Shown here: in pieces, positions 1-6,440 of the stretch
Position numbering within the stretch: the stretch's first letter is position 1
How the letters are laid out: the number at the start of each line of letters is the position of its first letter
Source of the DNA: Lysobacteraceae bacterium
GTDB lineage: Bacteria; Pseudomonadota; Gammaproteobacteria; Steroidobacterales; Steroidobacteraceae
NCBI GenBank assembly: GCA_012516015.1
Contig: JAAYXG010000461.1
Location: forward strand, 1 to 11,753
Direction: 5' to 3'
Length of the DNA: 11,753 bases
Notes under the pieces: generated by a model
What the model was told of the DNA's origin: nothing
What the model saw: only the letters and a program-made list of their open reading frames with translations
Databases searched by the model: none
Program-made: the position numbers and the translations under genes

Positions 1-193
1 TCGCCTAGAAAGCTGGCGCTGGTCAGAGTAGGTCCTATCGGGCACGCGGACACTTTCCAAACACATCAGATCTTCTGCATGGTCGGGATGCGCATTCTCA
101 TTCTGCCCAGCGATTAGCTTTCTCGGCGCAAGGCGCCTTTCCAGCGGCAGCTTTCTAGCGGAAGCTCTCTAGCGATAGCCCTCGCGAGGAGGG
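1..193. repeat. 14-bp degenerate tandem repeat array, left copy
   Basis: Three adjacent 14-nt units are visible at 138-151, 152-165 and 166-179, with consensus TTTCYAGCGGMAGC. A degraded fourth unit lies at 180-193. At the window edge (1-25) the same family occurs in reverse orientation, and its complement matches 6359-6383 at 24 of 25 positions. Bases 139-160 are identical over 22 bp to 6396-6417. The array ends about 50 bp before the M16 peptidase gene. No coding potential is apparent. This is a dispersed intergenic repeat of unknown type, and I cannot tell whether it is a mobile-element relic or a transcribed structure. Confidence 0.7.
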
Positions 194-246
194 ACGAGCC
201 AATCCGTACCCGCTATGATGGTCGGTACTCCATCGAGGGTATGCCT

Positions 247-1581
247 ATGTTGCGCAGATTGAGCGTTGGCCTGATCGTGATCGCTTCGTCCGCCTTCGCG
301 CAGGTACCGGGGGAAGATCAGGTGCATGCCGTGACGCTTTCGAACGGCATGCAAGTGATCGTTTGGTCCGATCGGGACATCCCCAACGTGGCCATGTACA
401 ACTGGGTGCGCGTCGGGAGCCGCAACGAAGTACCCGGCATCACCGGGCTCGCGCATTTCTTCGAGCACATGATGTTCAACGGCACGAGCACTCGCGCTCC
501 CGGGGAGTTCGACCGCATTCTCGAGGCCAACGGCGCGAGCAACAACGCCTATACCTCGAGCGACGTCACCGTCTATCAAAATTGGTTGCCGAGCGCTTCC
601 CTCGAAACGATCTTCGAGCTCGAGGCCGACCGGCTGCGCAATCTGTCCTTCGACCCGCAGGTGATCGAAAGCGAGCGCGGCGTCGTCTACTCGGAACGCA
701 GACTGAGCGTCGACGACAGCCAGTTCGGCCGGCTGGCCGAACAGGTTCAAGCCACCGCATACGTCGCCCACCCGTACAGCAATCCGACGATCGGCTGGCC
801 ATCGGATATCGAGTCGTGGACGGTCGACGATCTCAAGACATTCTTCAAACGCTACTACGCACCGAACAATTGCACGGTGATCCTCGTCGGCGATCTGGAT
901 CCGAAGCAAACGATCGCACTCGCTCGCAAGTACTTCGAACCGATCCCCTCGCAACCTCCTCCGGAACCGATCCGAACGAAAGAACCCGAGCAGCGCGGCG
1001 AGCGCCGGATCGACATCGTCGCGGAAGCGCAAACGCCGCTGTTGCAGTTTGCCTATCATGGCGTCGCAGGGTCCGACCCTCGCTTACCGGCACTCGAGCT
1101 GCTCGCGCGTATCCTCACGGACGGCGATGCATCGCGACTACACCGCGCATTGGTGGAAGAACAGAAGATCGCGATTTCCGCCGACAGTCAGATCGAGGCC
1201 GGCTTCGATCCGAGCCTCGTCTGGTTCTTCCTCGCTTTGCCTGCGGGTGCCGACACGCGTGCCGCCGAGGCGGCATTCGATGCCGAGATCGAGCGCGTGA
1301 TCGCCGCCGGCGTGACGCAAGAGGAGCTCGAGCGCGCCCGCAACCAGGCGCTCGCCGATTTCTGGCGCAGCGTCACGACGATCAACGGCAAAGCGCAAGC
1401 GCTCGGCACCTATGAAGTGCTGCGAGGCGGATACGCACGCCTGTTCGATGCGCCGCAGGCGTACGAAGCGGTGACGCGCGAGCAACTACAAGAGGTCGCG
1501 ACGGAGCTCCTTCGCCGCACGAACCGAACTGTCGGCGTGCTCTCCGCAGCACAACTCACTCGCGTGGAAGGAGAGGAATGA
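247..1581 (+). CDS. Secreted M16 (pitrilysin-family) zinc metallopeptidase, catalytic subunit
   Basis: This is a processing-type zinc endopeptidase that degrades or trims peptides, probably in the periplasm or at the outer membrane. Residue numbers count from the ATG at 241. The inverted zinc motif HFFEH lies at 72-76 (zinc ligands H72 and H76, catalytic base E75). The third ligand is E152 in the SERGVVYSE segment, 75 residues after H76, within the HXXEH-X(74-76)-E spacing of the family. A second M16 domain fills the C-terminal half. The N-terminus (RR then LSVGLIVIASSAFAQ) is a Sec signal peptide cleaved near residue 20. The length of about 445 aa is usual for the short bacterial M16B type. 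I chose the ATG at 247 because GAGGG at 235-239 stands 7 nt before it but only 1 nt before the ATG at 241. The stop overlaps the next M16 gene, which suggests translational coupling and a heterodimer. Confidence 0.93.
   Translation: MLRRLSVGLIVIASSAFAQVPGEDQVHAVTLSNGMQVIVWSDRDIPNVAMYNWVRVGSRNEVPGITGLAHFFEHMMFNGTSTRAPGEFDRILEANGASNNAYTSSDVTVYQNWLPSASLETIFELEADRLRNLSFDPQVIESERGVVYSERRLSVDDSQFGRLAEQVQATAYVAHPYSNPTIGWPSDIESWTVDDLKTFFKRYYAPNNCTVILVGDLDPKQTIALARKYFEPIPSQPPPEPIRTKEPEQRGERRIDIVAEAQTPLLQFAYHGVAGSDPRLPALELLARILTDGDASRLHRALVEEQKIAISADSQIEAGFDPSLVWFFLALPAGADTRAAEAAFDAEIERVIAAGVTQEELERARNQALADFWRSVTTINGKAQALGTYEVLRGGYARLFDAPQAYEAVTREQLQEVATELLRRTNRTVGVLSAAQLTRVEGEE
1568..1576 (+). promoter_or_regulatory. 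Strong Shine-Dalgarno at the M16 gene overlap
   Basis: AAGGAG at 1568-1573, continuing into AGAGG, lies inside the end of the first M16 gene. It stands 7 nt before ATG 1581 and 4 nt before the ATG at 1578. The stop TGA (1579-1581) shares bases with both ATGs. The spacing favours 1581 as the start of the second gene, and the arrangement favours coupled translation. Confidence 0.6.
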
Positions 1582-3008
1582 TGTTCGCTTGCTCGTTCCA
1601 TGTTTCCACGATGGCCGTGCGCGCGCTCATCGCATCGTTCGCATGCCTCATCGCGCCGCTCGCGCTCGCGAATGACGGCGTCAAGACACCGCCTTTCGAA
1701 CGCGTCCAACTCGACAACGGAACCGTACTGCTCTTGATGGAGCGTCACGACGTTCCGCTCATCCAGTTCGACGCACGCGTGCGCGGCGGCGGTCGCCTCG
1801 ATCCGAGCGGTCGTTTTGGCGTCGCCAGCCTCCTCGCCAGTCTCTTGGAAAAAGGTGCGGGCGAGCGCGATTCGCTCAGCTTCGCGCAAACCGTCGCCTC
1901 CGTGGGCGGCGCGATTCAAACCGATGCTTCGCTCGAGGCGATCGTAGTGAGCGGCTCGTTCCTCGCGCGCGATCGTAAGCTCATGGTCGAGCTGCTCGCC
2001 GACATGCTGCAGCGTCCGAGGCTCGAGGACAAAGAGCTGCAAGCGCTGCGTGCGCGACGCATCGAATTCATACGCGCCGCGAAGGATTCGGACTTATCCG
2101 CGCTCTTGTCGCTCTATGGGGATGCCGCCTTGTTCGCCGGTCATCCGTACGGCAATCCCGTCGTCGGCAGCGAAGCGAGCCTCGCACAGATCACCTCCGC
2201 GGATATTCGGAAGTTCTACGAGGAGCACGTCGGAGGCGATCGACTGATCGTGTCCGTCGCGGGCGACTTCAGCGCGCGCGAGATGAAGCGTTTGCTGACC
2301 GACGCCTTCTCGAAATGGCGTAAGGCGAAGGCGTCGCTCCCGGAAGTACCGGCGCCGAAACCCATCGCAAGTCGTCGCGTGCTCCTCGTCGATGCACCCG
2401 ACTCCGTGCAATCCTATTTCTGGATCGGCAACGTCGGCGTGGCACGGAGCGATCCGCGGCGCGCTCCGCTCGACATCGTCAACACACTGTTCGGCGGGCG
2501 CTTCACGTCGATGCTCAACTCCGAGCTTCGCATTCGTACGGGACTCAGCTACGGAGCGCGCTCGCGCTTCGATCGATTGCACCTGCCGGGTGCCTGGCAG
2601 ATGACCTCGTTCACTCGTACGGAAACGACGATCGAAGCGATCGACCTCGCGCTCGCCACACTCGATCGGCTGCATACGGAGGGGCTCGACGAGACGATGC
2701 TCGCCTCGAGTCAGACGTATGTGCTGGGCCAATTCCCGCTCGGGCTCGAAACCGCCGCCCAGTGGGCCGCGCAGCTCTCCACGCTCGAGCTCTACGGCTT
2801 GAGCACCAGCTACATCGATGACTACGCCCAGGCGCTGAACGCAGTGCAGCTCGCCGATACGAAGGCGGTCATCTCGGAGGTATTCCCGAAGAGCGATGAA
2901 GTTTTGCTCGTCGTGCTCGGCAAGGCCGACGCGCTGCGAGAAGGTCTGAAGAAGTACGGGCCGGTGGAGGAGATGAAGCTCTCGGATCCCGAGTGGTCGA
3001 AGCGGTGA
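1581..3008 (+). CDS. Secreted M16-family peptidase-like protein, zinc-site-less partner subunit
   Basis: This is the partner of the upstream M16 peptidase, with the same two-domain fold and no catalytic zinc site. Residue numbers count from the ATG at 1578. Where active members read HxxEH, this protein has S84, A87 and S88 in GVASLLASLLEKG, so both zinc histidines and the catalytic glutamate are lost. It keeps the C-terminal FGGRF stretch at 305-309 and the R320...Y325 pair in RIRTGLSYGARS. In M16 heterodimers this R/Y pair comes from the non-catalytic subunit and contacts substrate. A signal peptide ending around ALALAND (residues 29-33) indicates export, possibly starting at the later Met of MAVRALIASF. 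The gene overlaps the catalytic subunit gene, so a 1:1 complex is the natural inference. The assignment to the family is firm; the substrate is unknown. Confidence 0.92.
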   Translation: MFACSFHVSTMAVRALIASFACLIAPLALANDGVKTPPFERVQLDNGTVLLLMERHDVPLIQFDARVRGGGRLDPSGRFGVASLLASLLEKGAGERDSLSFAQTVASVGGAIQTDASLEAIVVSGSFLARDRKLMVELLADMLQRPRLEDKELQALRARRIEFIRAAKDSDLSALLSLYGDAALFAGHPYGNPVVGSEASLAQITSADIRKFYEEHVGGDRLIVSVAGDFSAREMKRLLTDAFSKWRKAKASLPEVPAPKPIASRRVLLVDAPDSVQSYFWIGNVGVARSDPRRAPLDIVNTLFGGRFTSMLNSELRIRTGLSYGARSRFDRLHLPGAWQMTSFTRTETTIEAIDLALATLDRLHTEGLDETMLASSQTYVLGQFPLGLETAAQWAAQLSTLELYGLSTSYIDDYAQALNAVQLADTKAVISEVFPKSDEVLLVVLGKADALREGLKKYGPVEEMKLSDPEWSKR

Positions 3009-3024
3009 CGCATCGCATTCGGAT

Positions 3025-3040
3025 TGTGAAGCGCGTCACA
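3025..3040. promoter_or_regulatory. CRP/Clp-type palindromic operator TGTGA-N6-TCACA
   Basis: TGTGA at 3025-3029 and TCACA at 3036-3040 form a perfect two-half-site palindrome with a 6-bp spacer (AGCGCG). This is the consensus core bound by CRP, Vfr and Clp. It lies 17 bp after the M16 operon stop and about 100 bp before the ATG of the HD-domain gene, the only + strand gene it could serve as an upstream activator or repressor site. A poor -35/-10 pair (TTGATC 3042-3047, CATAGA 3065-3070, 17-bp spacing) would place the site near a class II position. The motif is seen directly; binding is inferred. Confidence 0.55.
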
Positions 3041-3102
3041 GTTGATCGCTGCAAACAATCCCGACATAGACAAAGGGCGTCAACTCATTAGACTGCGATG
3101 TC

Positions 3103-3122
3103 TGCGCGCACTTTTGCGCGCA
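3103..3122 (+). promoter_or_regulatory. Stable hairpin in the 5' leader of the HD-domain gene
   Basis: Two copies of TGCGCGCA (3103-3110 and 3115-3122), each self-complementary, are separated by CTTT. They can form an all-paired 8-bp stem with a 4-nt loop. The stem ends 10 nt before the ATG at 3133, where a ribosome binding site would normally sit, and no purine-rich Shine-Dalgarno is visible there. It could restrain translation, or the two copies could simply be a short direct repeat. Confidence 0.45.
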
Positions 3123-3132
3123 CGTCATCTAC

Positions 3133-4128
3133 ATGCAATACCGCCGCAGCGACTACGACGTCACGAACACCGTGCAGGTCAGTTCGGCAGAAGCCGTACG
3201 CCGCGCAGTCTCCGATCTATTCAGACAGCTCTGGCCGCATTACCCGCTCGATCGCATCGATACCGCGTTCCGCGACTTCGAGCGGCTCTTCAATGGCCAG
3301 TTCCCGGGATATTACGGCTGCGATACGGTCTACCATGATCTGCAACACTCCTTGGACGGAACGCTCGCGGTCGCGAGATTGATCAGCGGCTACGAACGCA
3401 CTCACATCGCGGAAGAACGGCTCGGCCCGGAACGCGCGATCCTCGGCGTCGTCACCGCCTTGTTCCACGATGCGGGCTACATCCGACAAACGGACGATCA
3501 GACGCATCGCAACGGCGCCGAGTTCACGCTGAGCCATGTCAGCCGCAGCGCGCACTTCATCGGCCGTTATCTGCCGACGATCGGCATGGCGCAGTGGGTG
3601 CCCGTCGCAACGAAGATCGTGCACTTCACCGGCTACGAAGTGCAGTTCGATCAGATCCGCCTCGACGATCATCGCGACCGCAAGCTCGGACACTTGATCG
3701 GCACCGGCGATCTCATCGCGCAGATGTCGGATCGCTGCTATCTGGAGAAGTGCCGCGATCGCCTCTACCCGGAGTTCGTCTTGGGCGGCGTCGCCATGGC
3801 GAGCGACGACAAGGGCAACACGGCCGTGCGCTTCAGCTCGGGGCTCGACGTCCTTAGACACACGCCGCAATTCTTCGAAGAAGTTCGACGCACCCGCCTA
3901 GACGGCGAGTTCGGCTCCGTGTACATGCATCTTGAGGCCGTGTTCAACGGCCGCAACCCTTACATGGAAGCGATCCAGCGTAATCTCGACTACTTGAACG
4001 AGATTCTACGGACCGGTCGCTGGCCCATGCTCCGCCGCGACCCGCCTTGCTTCACGTGGGAACGCAACCCAGTGCAGAACATTCGTTCCCTCGTGCTGGG
4101 TCATCTGAAGCAAGTCTGGAAGAATTGA
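3133..4128 (+). CDS. HD-domain phosphohydrolase, cyclic-nucleotide-phosphodiesterase-like
   Basis: This is a soluble 331-residue protein with a metal-dependent HD phosphohydrolase core and no signal peptide or membrane segment. The motif YHDLQHSLD at 67-75 (H68, H72) resembles the YHNxxHAxD signature of class I 3',5'-cyclic nucleotide phosphodiesterases. FHDAGYIR at 111-118 supplies the HD pair H112/D113. Later H141, H164 (KIVHFTGYE) and D193/D200 (TGDLIAQMSD) are candidate remaining metal ligands. The C-terminal third shows no motif I recognise. The ATG at 3133 is the first plausible start in frame: upstream codons offer no ATG, GTG or TTG nearby, although there is no Shine-Dalgarno. The gene stands alone between the M16 operon and the DUF4010 gene, behind a CRP-type palindrome. 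The HD fold is confident. A cAMP/cGMP substrate is inferred from the motif, and a nucleotidase or (p)ppGpp-type activity is possible. Confidence 0.85.
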   Translation: MQYRRSDYDVTNTVQVSSAEAVRRAVSDLFRQLWPHYPLDRIDTAFRDFERLFNGQFPGYYGCDTVYHDLQHSLDGTLAVARLISGYERTHIAEERLGPERAILGVVTALFHDAGYIRQTDDQTHRNGAEFTLSHVSRSAHFIGRYLPTIGMAQWVPVATKIVHFTGYEVQFDQIRLDDHRDRKLGHLIGTGDLIAQMSDRCYLEKCRDRLYPEFVLGGVAMASDDKGNTAVRFSSGLDVLRHTPQFFEEVRRTRLDGEFGSVYMHLEAVFNGRNPYMEAIQRNLDYLNEILRTGRWPMLRRDPPCFTWERNPVQNIRSLVLGHLKQVWKN

Positions 4129-4200
4129 AGAGCGCGGACGCTCGCTTCTCGGCGGCGTCGCGCTAATCTACGCGGATGCCTCTCGATCCTTTCGTACACC

Positions 4201-5451
4201 ATGCTCGATAGTGACGTGCTGCTCGGGCTCGCAGTCGCCTTTGCGGTCGGTATGCTCGTCGGCATCGAGCGCGAGCGCAGCAAGGGACAAGGGCCGGATC
4301 GGGAAATCGCCGGACTGCGTACGTTCACGCTCGCCTCGCTCGTGGGGGCGATCAGCTTCTTGCTCGGCTCCGTCGCACTGTTCGCGGTGTTCGCGCTTCT
4401 CCTCGGCCTCGTCGTTGCGGCCGGCTACCTCCGCAGCCGCGAGCACGATCCCGGCCTCACGACGGAAATTGCGTTGCTCGCGACCTTCCTGTTGGGTGGG
4501 CTCGCCATGCGCGAGCGGCAGCTCGCAGCCGCGCTCGCTGTCGCGGTGACGATCGTGCTCGCCGCGCGCACGCGTCTGCACGATTGGGTGCACAACGTAT
4601 TAACCGACGATGAAGTCCGGGATGGTTTGATGCTCGCGGCCGCGGCCTTGATCATCCTGCCGCTCACGCCATCCGAGCCGGTCGATCCCTGGGGCATCGT
4701 GAGCCTTCGACAGCTGTGGCTCTTGGTCGTGCTCGTCATGGCAATCAATGCCCTCGGCTACATTGCCTTGCGTGCTTTGGGGCCTCGCATCGGCCTGTCG
4801 CTTGCCGGCCTGTTCGGCGGTTTCGTATCGAGCACGGCGACGATCGGCGCGATGGGCGCGCGCACGCGCAAGCATCCGGAGCTGCATGCCGGCGCCGTCG
4901 CGGGCGCCGCGGCCTCATCGGTCGCCACCGTCGTGCAGCTTGCCATCGTCGTCGGGCTCGTCAGCTTGTCCGTGCTCAAGGCGCTCATCCTTTCCCTGAT
5001 TGCCGCCGGCCTCGCTGCCTTCGGTTACGCGACGGCATTCGCCTGGCGCAGCGCCCGGCAATTCGAGGACCGCGAGCCGCCCGCCGGCCGCCCTTTCGAT
5101 CCCAAGACCGCGATCGTCTTCATGCTCATCGTCGGGGCCGCGATCTTGGTTTCGGCCGGCGCAACGCATCTGCTCGGAGATCAAGGTCTCATTATCGCGA
5201 GCGGCCTTGCGGGATTCGCCGACACGCACGCTGCGGCGATCTCCGCCGCAACGCTCGCAGCCGGCGAGAAAACCTCGACGCAGTACTCGACGCTCGCAAT
5301 CTTGGTCGCCTTCAGTACGAATGCCGTGAGCAAATCGATCGTCGCGTTCTCCATGGGCAACCGACAATACGCGCTCGAGCTGTTGCCCGGCCTGCTGCTC
5401 ATGGTGGCCGGCGCCTGGGCGGGATGGTTCGCCCTGCAGTGGCTCGGCTGA
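4201..5451 (+). CDS. MgtC/SapB-DUF4010 family integral membrane protein
   Basis: This 416-residue, strongly hydrophobic protein has roughly eleven or twelve candidate transmembrane segments. Its N-terminal third carries the MgtC/SapB-like signature: the glycine-rich helix LLGLAVAFAVGMLVGIERER followed by AGLRTFTLASLVGA. The C-terminal half matches the DUF4010 pattern, with GLFGGFVSSTATIGAMGAR near residue 205 and GFADTHAAAISAATLAAGEK near 340. The length and domain order are those usual for the DUF4010 group. The molecular function is not established; transport or magnesium/acid-stress roles are only suggested by the distant MgtC relation. The ATG at 4201 puts the conserved first helix right at the N-terminus, but no clear Shine-Dalgarno precedes it. 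The SDR gene begins 32 bp downstream on the same strand, so the two may be co-transcribed. Confidence 0.88.
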   Translation: MLDSDVLLGLAVAFAVGMLVGIERERSKGQGPDREIAGLRTFTLASLVGAISFLLGSVALFAVFALLLGLVVAAGYLRSREHDPGLTTEIALLATFLLGGLAMRERQLAAALAVAVTIVLAARTRLHDWVHNVLTDDEVRDGLMLAAAALIILPLTPSEPVDPWGIVSLRQLWLLVVLVMAINALGYIALRALGPRIGLSLAGLFGGFVSSTATIGAMGARTRKHPELHAGAVAGAAASSVATVVQLAIVVGLVSLSVLKALILSLIAAGLAAFGYATAFAWRSARQFEDREPPAGRPFDPKTAIVFMLIVGAAILVSAGATHLLGDQGLIIASGLAGFADTHAAAISAATLAAGEKTSTQYSTLAILVAFSTNAVSKSIVAFSMGNRQYALELLPGLLLMVAGAWAGWFALQWLG

Positions 5452-5483
5452 CTTATTCGATCGAGCAAAGCGACGCGGTATCC

Positions 5484-6305
5484 ATGAAATTTCACGCGCT
5501 CAACAAACGTTTCCAGGGCAAGCGCGCGTTCATCACCGGTGCGGGCAGCGGACTCGGGCTCGCCATAGCACGGGCGCTTGCAAGCGACGGCTGGGCGCTC
5601 GGCCTGTTCGACCGCAATCTCGAACGACTCGCTGTCGTCGAAGCCGACCTTTCGACTTCAGGCTTTTCCGTGCTTGCCTACCCGGGCGACGTCACTCAGG
5701 CGGATGAGCTCACGGTCGCCGTCAACTCCTTTGCGAGCTCGAACGACGGCCTCGACATCATGATCAACAACGCCGGCGTTGCCACAGCGGGTACGCTCAT
5801 GGAAGTGCCGGCCGAAGATTGGCAAGCGGCGATCGATACGAACGTGATGGGCGTCATTCACGGCTGCCGGGCCGCGATTCCTCACTTGCAGCGAAACGGC
5901 ACGGGACTGCTCATCAATATCTCGAGCGCCGCGGCGTTCGGCTCCGCGCCGGGCATGATCCCATACAACGCGACGAAGGCCGCCGTGCTCTCGGTCAGCG
6001 AATCGTTGATGGGTGAGCTGCGCGAGATCGGCACGCAAGTTTCCGTCGTCATGCCGACGTTCTTCCAGAGCAACCTGCTCGATTCGTTCCGCGGCCCGGC
6101 GGAAACCCGCAACAAGGCATCGGAGCTCATTCGCACGTCGAGGTATACGGCGGAAGCGATCGCACGCGATCTATTGATCGCCGCGGGCAAGGGCAAAACG
6201 CACATCGTGCTGCCGCGTTCGGCACGATGGTTGTGGACGATCAAACGCCTCATGCCGAGCTTCTTTCTCAACACGTTGTTGCCGACCGCGGCCCGGCTGC
6301 GCTAG
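5484..6305 (+). CDS. Short-chain dehydrogenase/reductase (SDR), classical type
   Basis: This is an NAD(P)-dependent oxidoreductase of 273 residues, the usual size for classical SDRs. The Rossmann cofactor motif TGAGSGLG lies at 18-25. D43-R44 ends the second strand; the aspartate favours NAD, while the following arginine leaves NADP possible. NNAG is at 95-98. The catalytic tetrad is N120, S148, Y161 and K165 (YNATK). The last 25 residues (LWTIKRLMPSFFLNTLLP) are hydrophobic and basic, suggesting membrane association or a hydrophobic substrate tunnel. The substrate cannot be read from the sequence. I chose the ATG at 5484 because the cofactor-binding strand starts about 13 residues later. The frame is open far upstream, but only as an out-of-frame reading of the DUF4010 gene. 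No strong Shine-Dalgarno is visible. Confidence 0.92.
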   Translation: MKFHALNKRFQGKRAFITGAGSGLGLAIARALASDGWALGLFDRNLERLAVVEADLSTSGFSVLAYPGDVTQADELTVAVNSFASSNDGLDIMINNAGVATAGTLMEVPAEDWQAAIDTNVMGVIHGCRAAIPHLQRNGTGLLINISSAAAFGSAPGMIPYNATKAAVLSVSESLMGELREIGTQVSVVMPTFFQSNLLDSFRGPAETRNKASELIRTSRYTAEAIARDLLIAAGKGKTHIVLPRSARWLWTIKRLMPSFFLNTLLPTAARLR

Positions 6306-6322
6306 GCAGCTACTGCGGAGAG

Positions 6323-6346
6323 CTAGCGCTAGAGGGCTATCGCTAG
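6323..6346 (+). terminator. Hairpin after the SDR gene, possible terminator
   Basis: CTAGCGCTAG (6323-6332) and CTATCGCTAG (6337-6346) can pair over 10 bp with one mismatch around an AGGG loop, beginning 17 bp after the SDR stop. A pyrimidine-rich stretch, TCTTTCTT, follows at 6352-6359 but is not a clean U-tract. The structure lies inside the repeat family, so it may be a repeat property rather than a dedicated terminator. Confidence 0.35.
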
Positions 6347-6436
6347 ACGGATCTTTCTTGACCAGCGCCAGCTTTCCAGGCGAGGGACGCAGCCATTCCA
6401 GCGGCAGCTTTCTAGCGATACCTTTCGTGAGCCTGC
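6332..6436. repeat. 14-bp degenerate tandem repeat array, right copy
   Basis: 14-nt units are visible at 6359-6372, 6373-6386 (spaced from the next by 8 nt), 6395-6408, 6409-6422 and a degraded one at 6423-6436. They follow the same consensus as the array before the first M16 gene. Bases 6396-6417 are a 22-bp exact direct repeat of 139-160. Bases 6359-6383 match the complement of 1-25 at 24 of 25 positions. Bases 6332-6347 are an exact inverted copy of 168-183. Direct and inverted copies therefore bracket the five-gene block. The array ends a few bases before the stop of the minus-strand M15 gene. Confidence 0.7.
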
Positions 6437-6440
6437 CCGT

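Noticed and set aside
214..219. TATGAT as -10 box for the M16 operon
   Set aside because: The position is plausible, but the matching -35 region (about 191-196) has little resemblance to TTGACA, so I do not list it as a promoter.
169..1059. 296-codon minus-strand open frame antisense to the first M16 gene
   Set aside because: No recognisable domain or ribosome binding site, and it overlaps a strongly supported gene; typical shadow frame of GC-rich DNA.
3098..3382. ATG at 3098 as start of a small gene or of the HD gene
   Set aside because: It is in a different frame from the HD protein and yields a Thr/Ser/Arg-rich product without features.
4130..4143. GAGCG-CGGA-CGCTC hairpin after the HD gene as terminator
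   Set aside because: Only a 5-bp stem and no U-tract follows.
4716..5483. Long open extension upstream of the SDR start in the same frame, apparently giving a 529-residue protein
   Set aside because: It is an out-of-frame reading of the DUF4010 gene, Arg/Ala/His-rich with no domain. The SDR fold begins right after ATG 5484.
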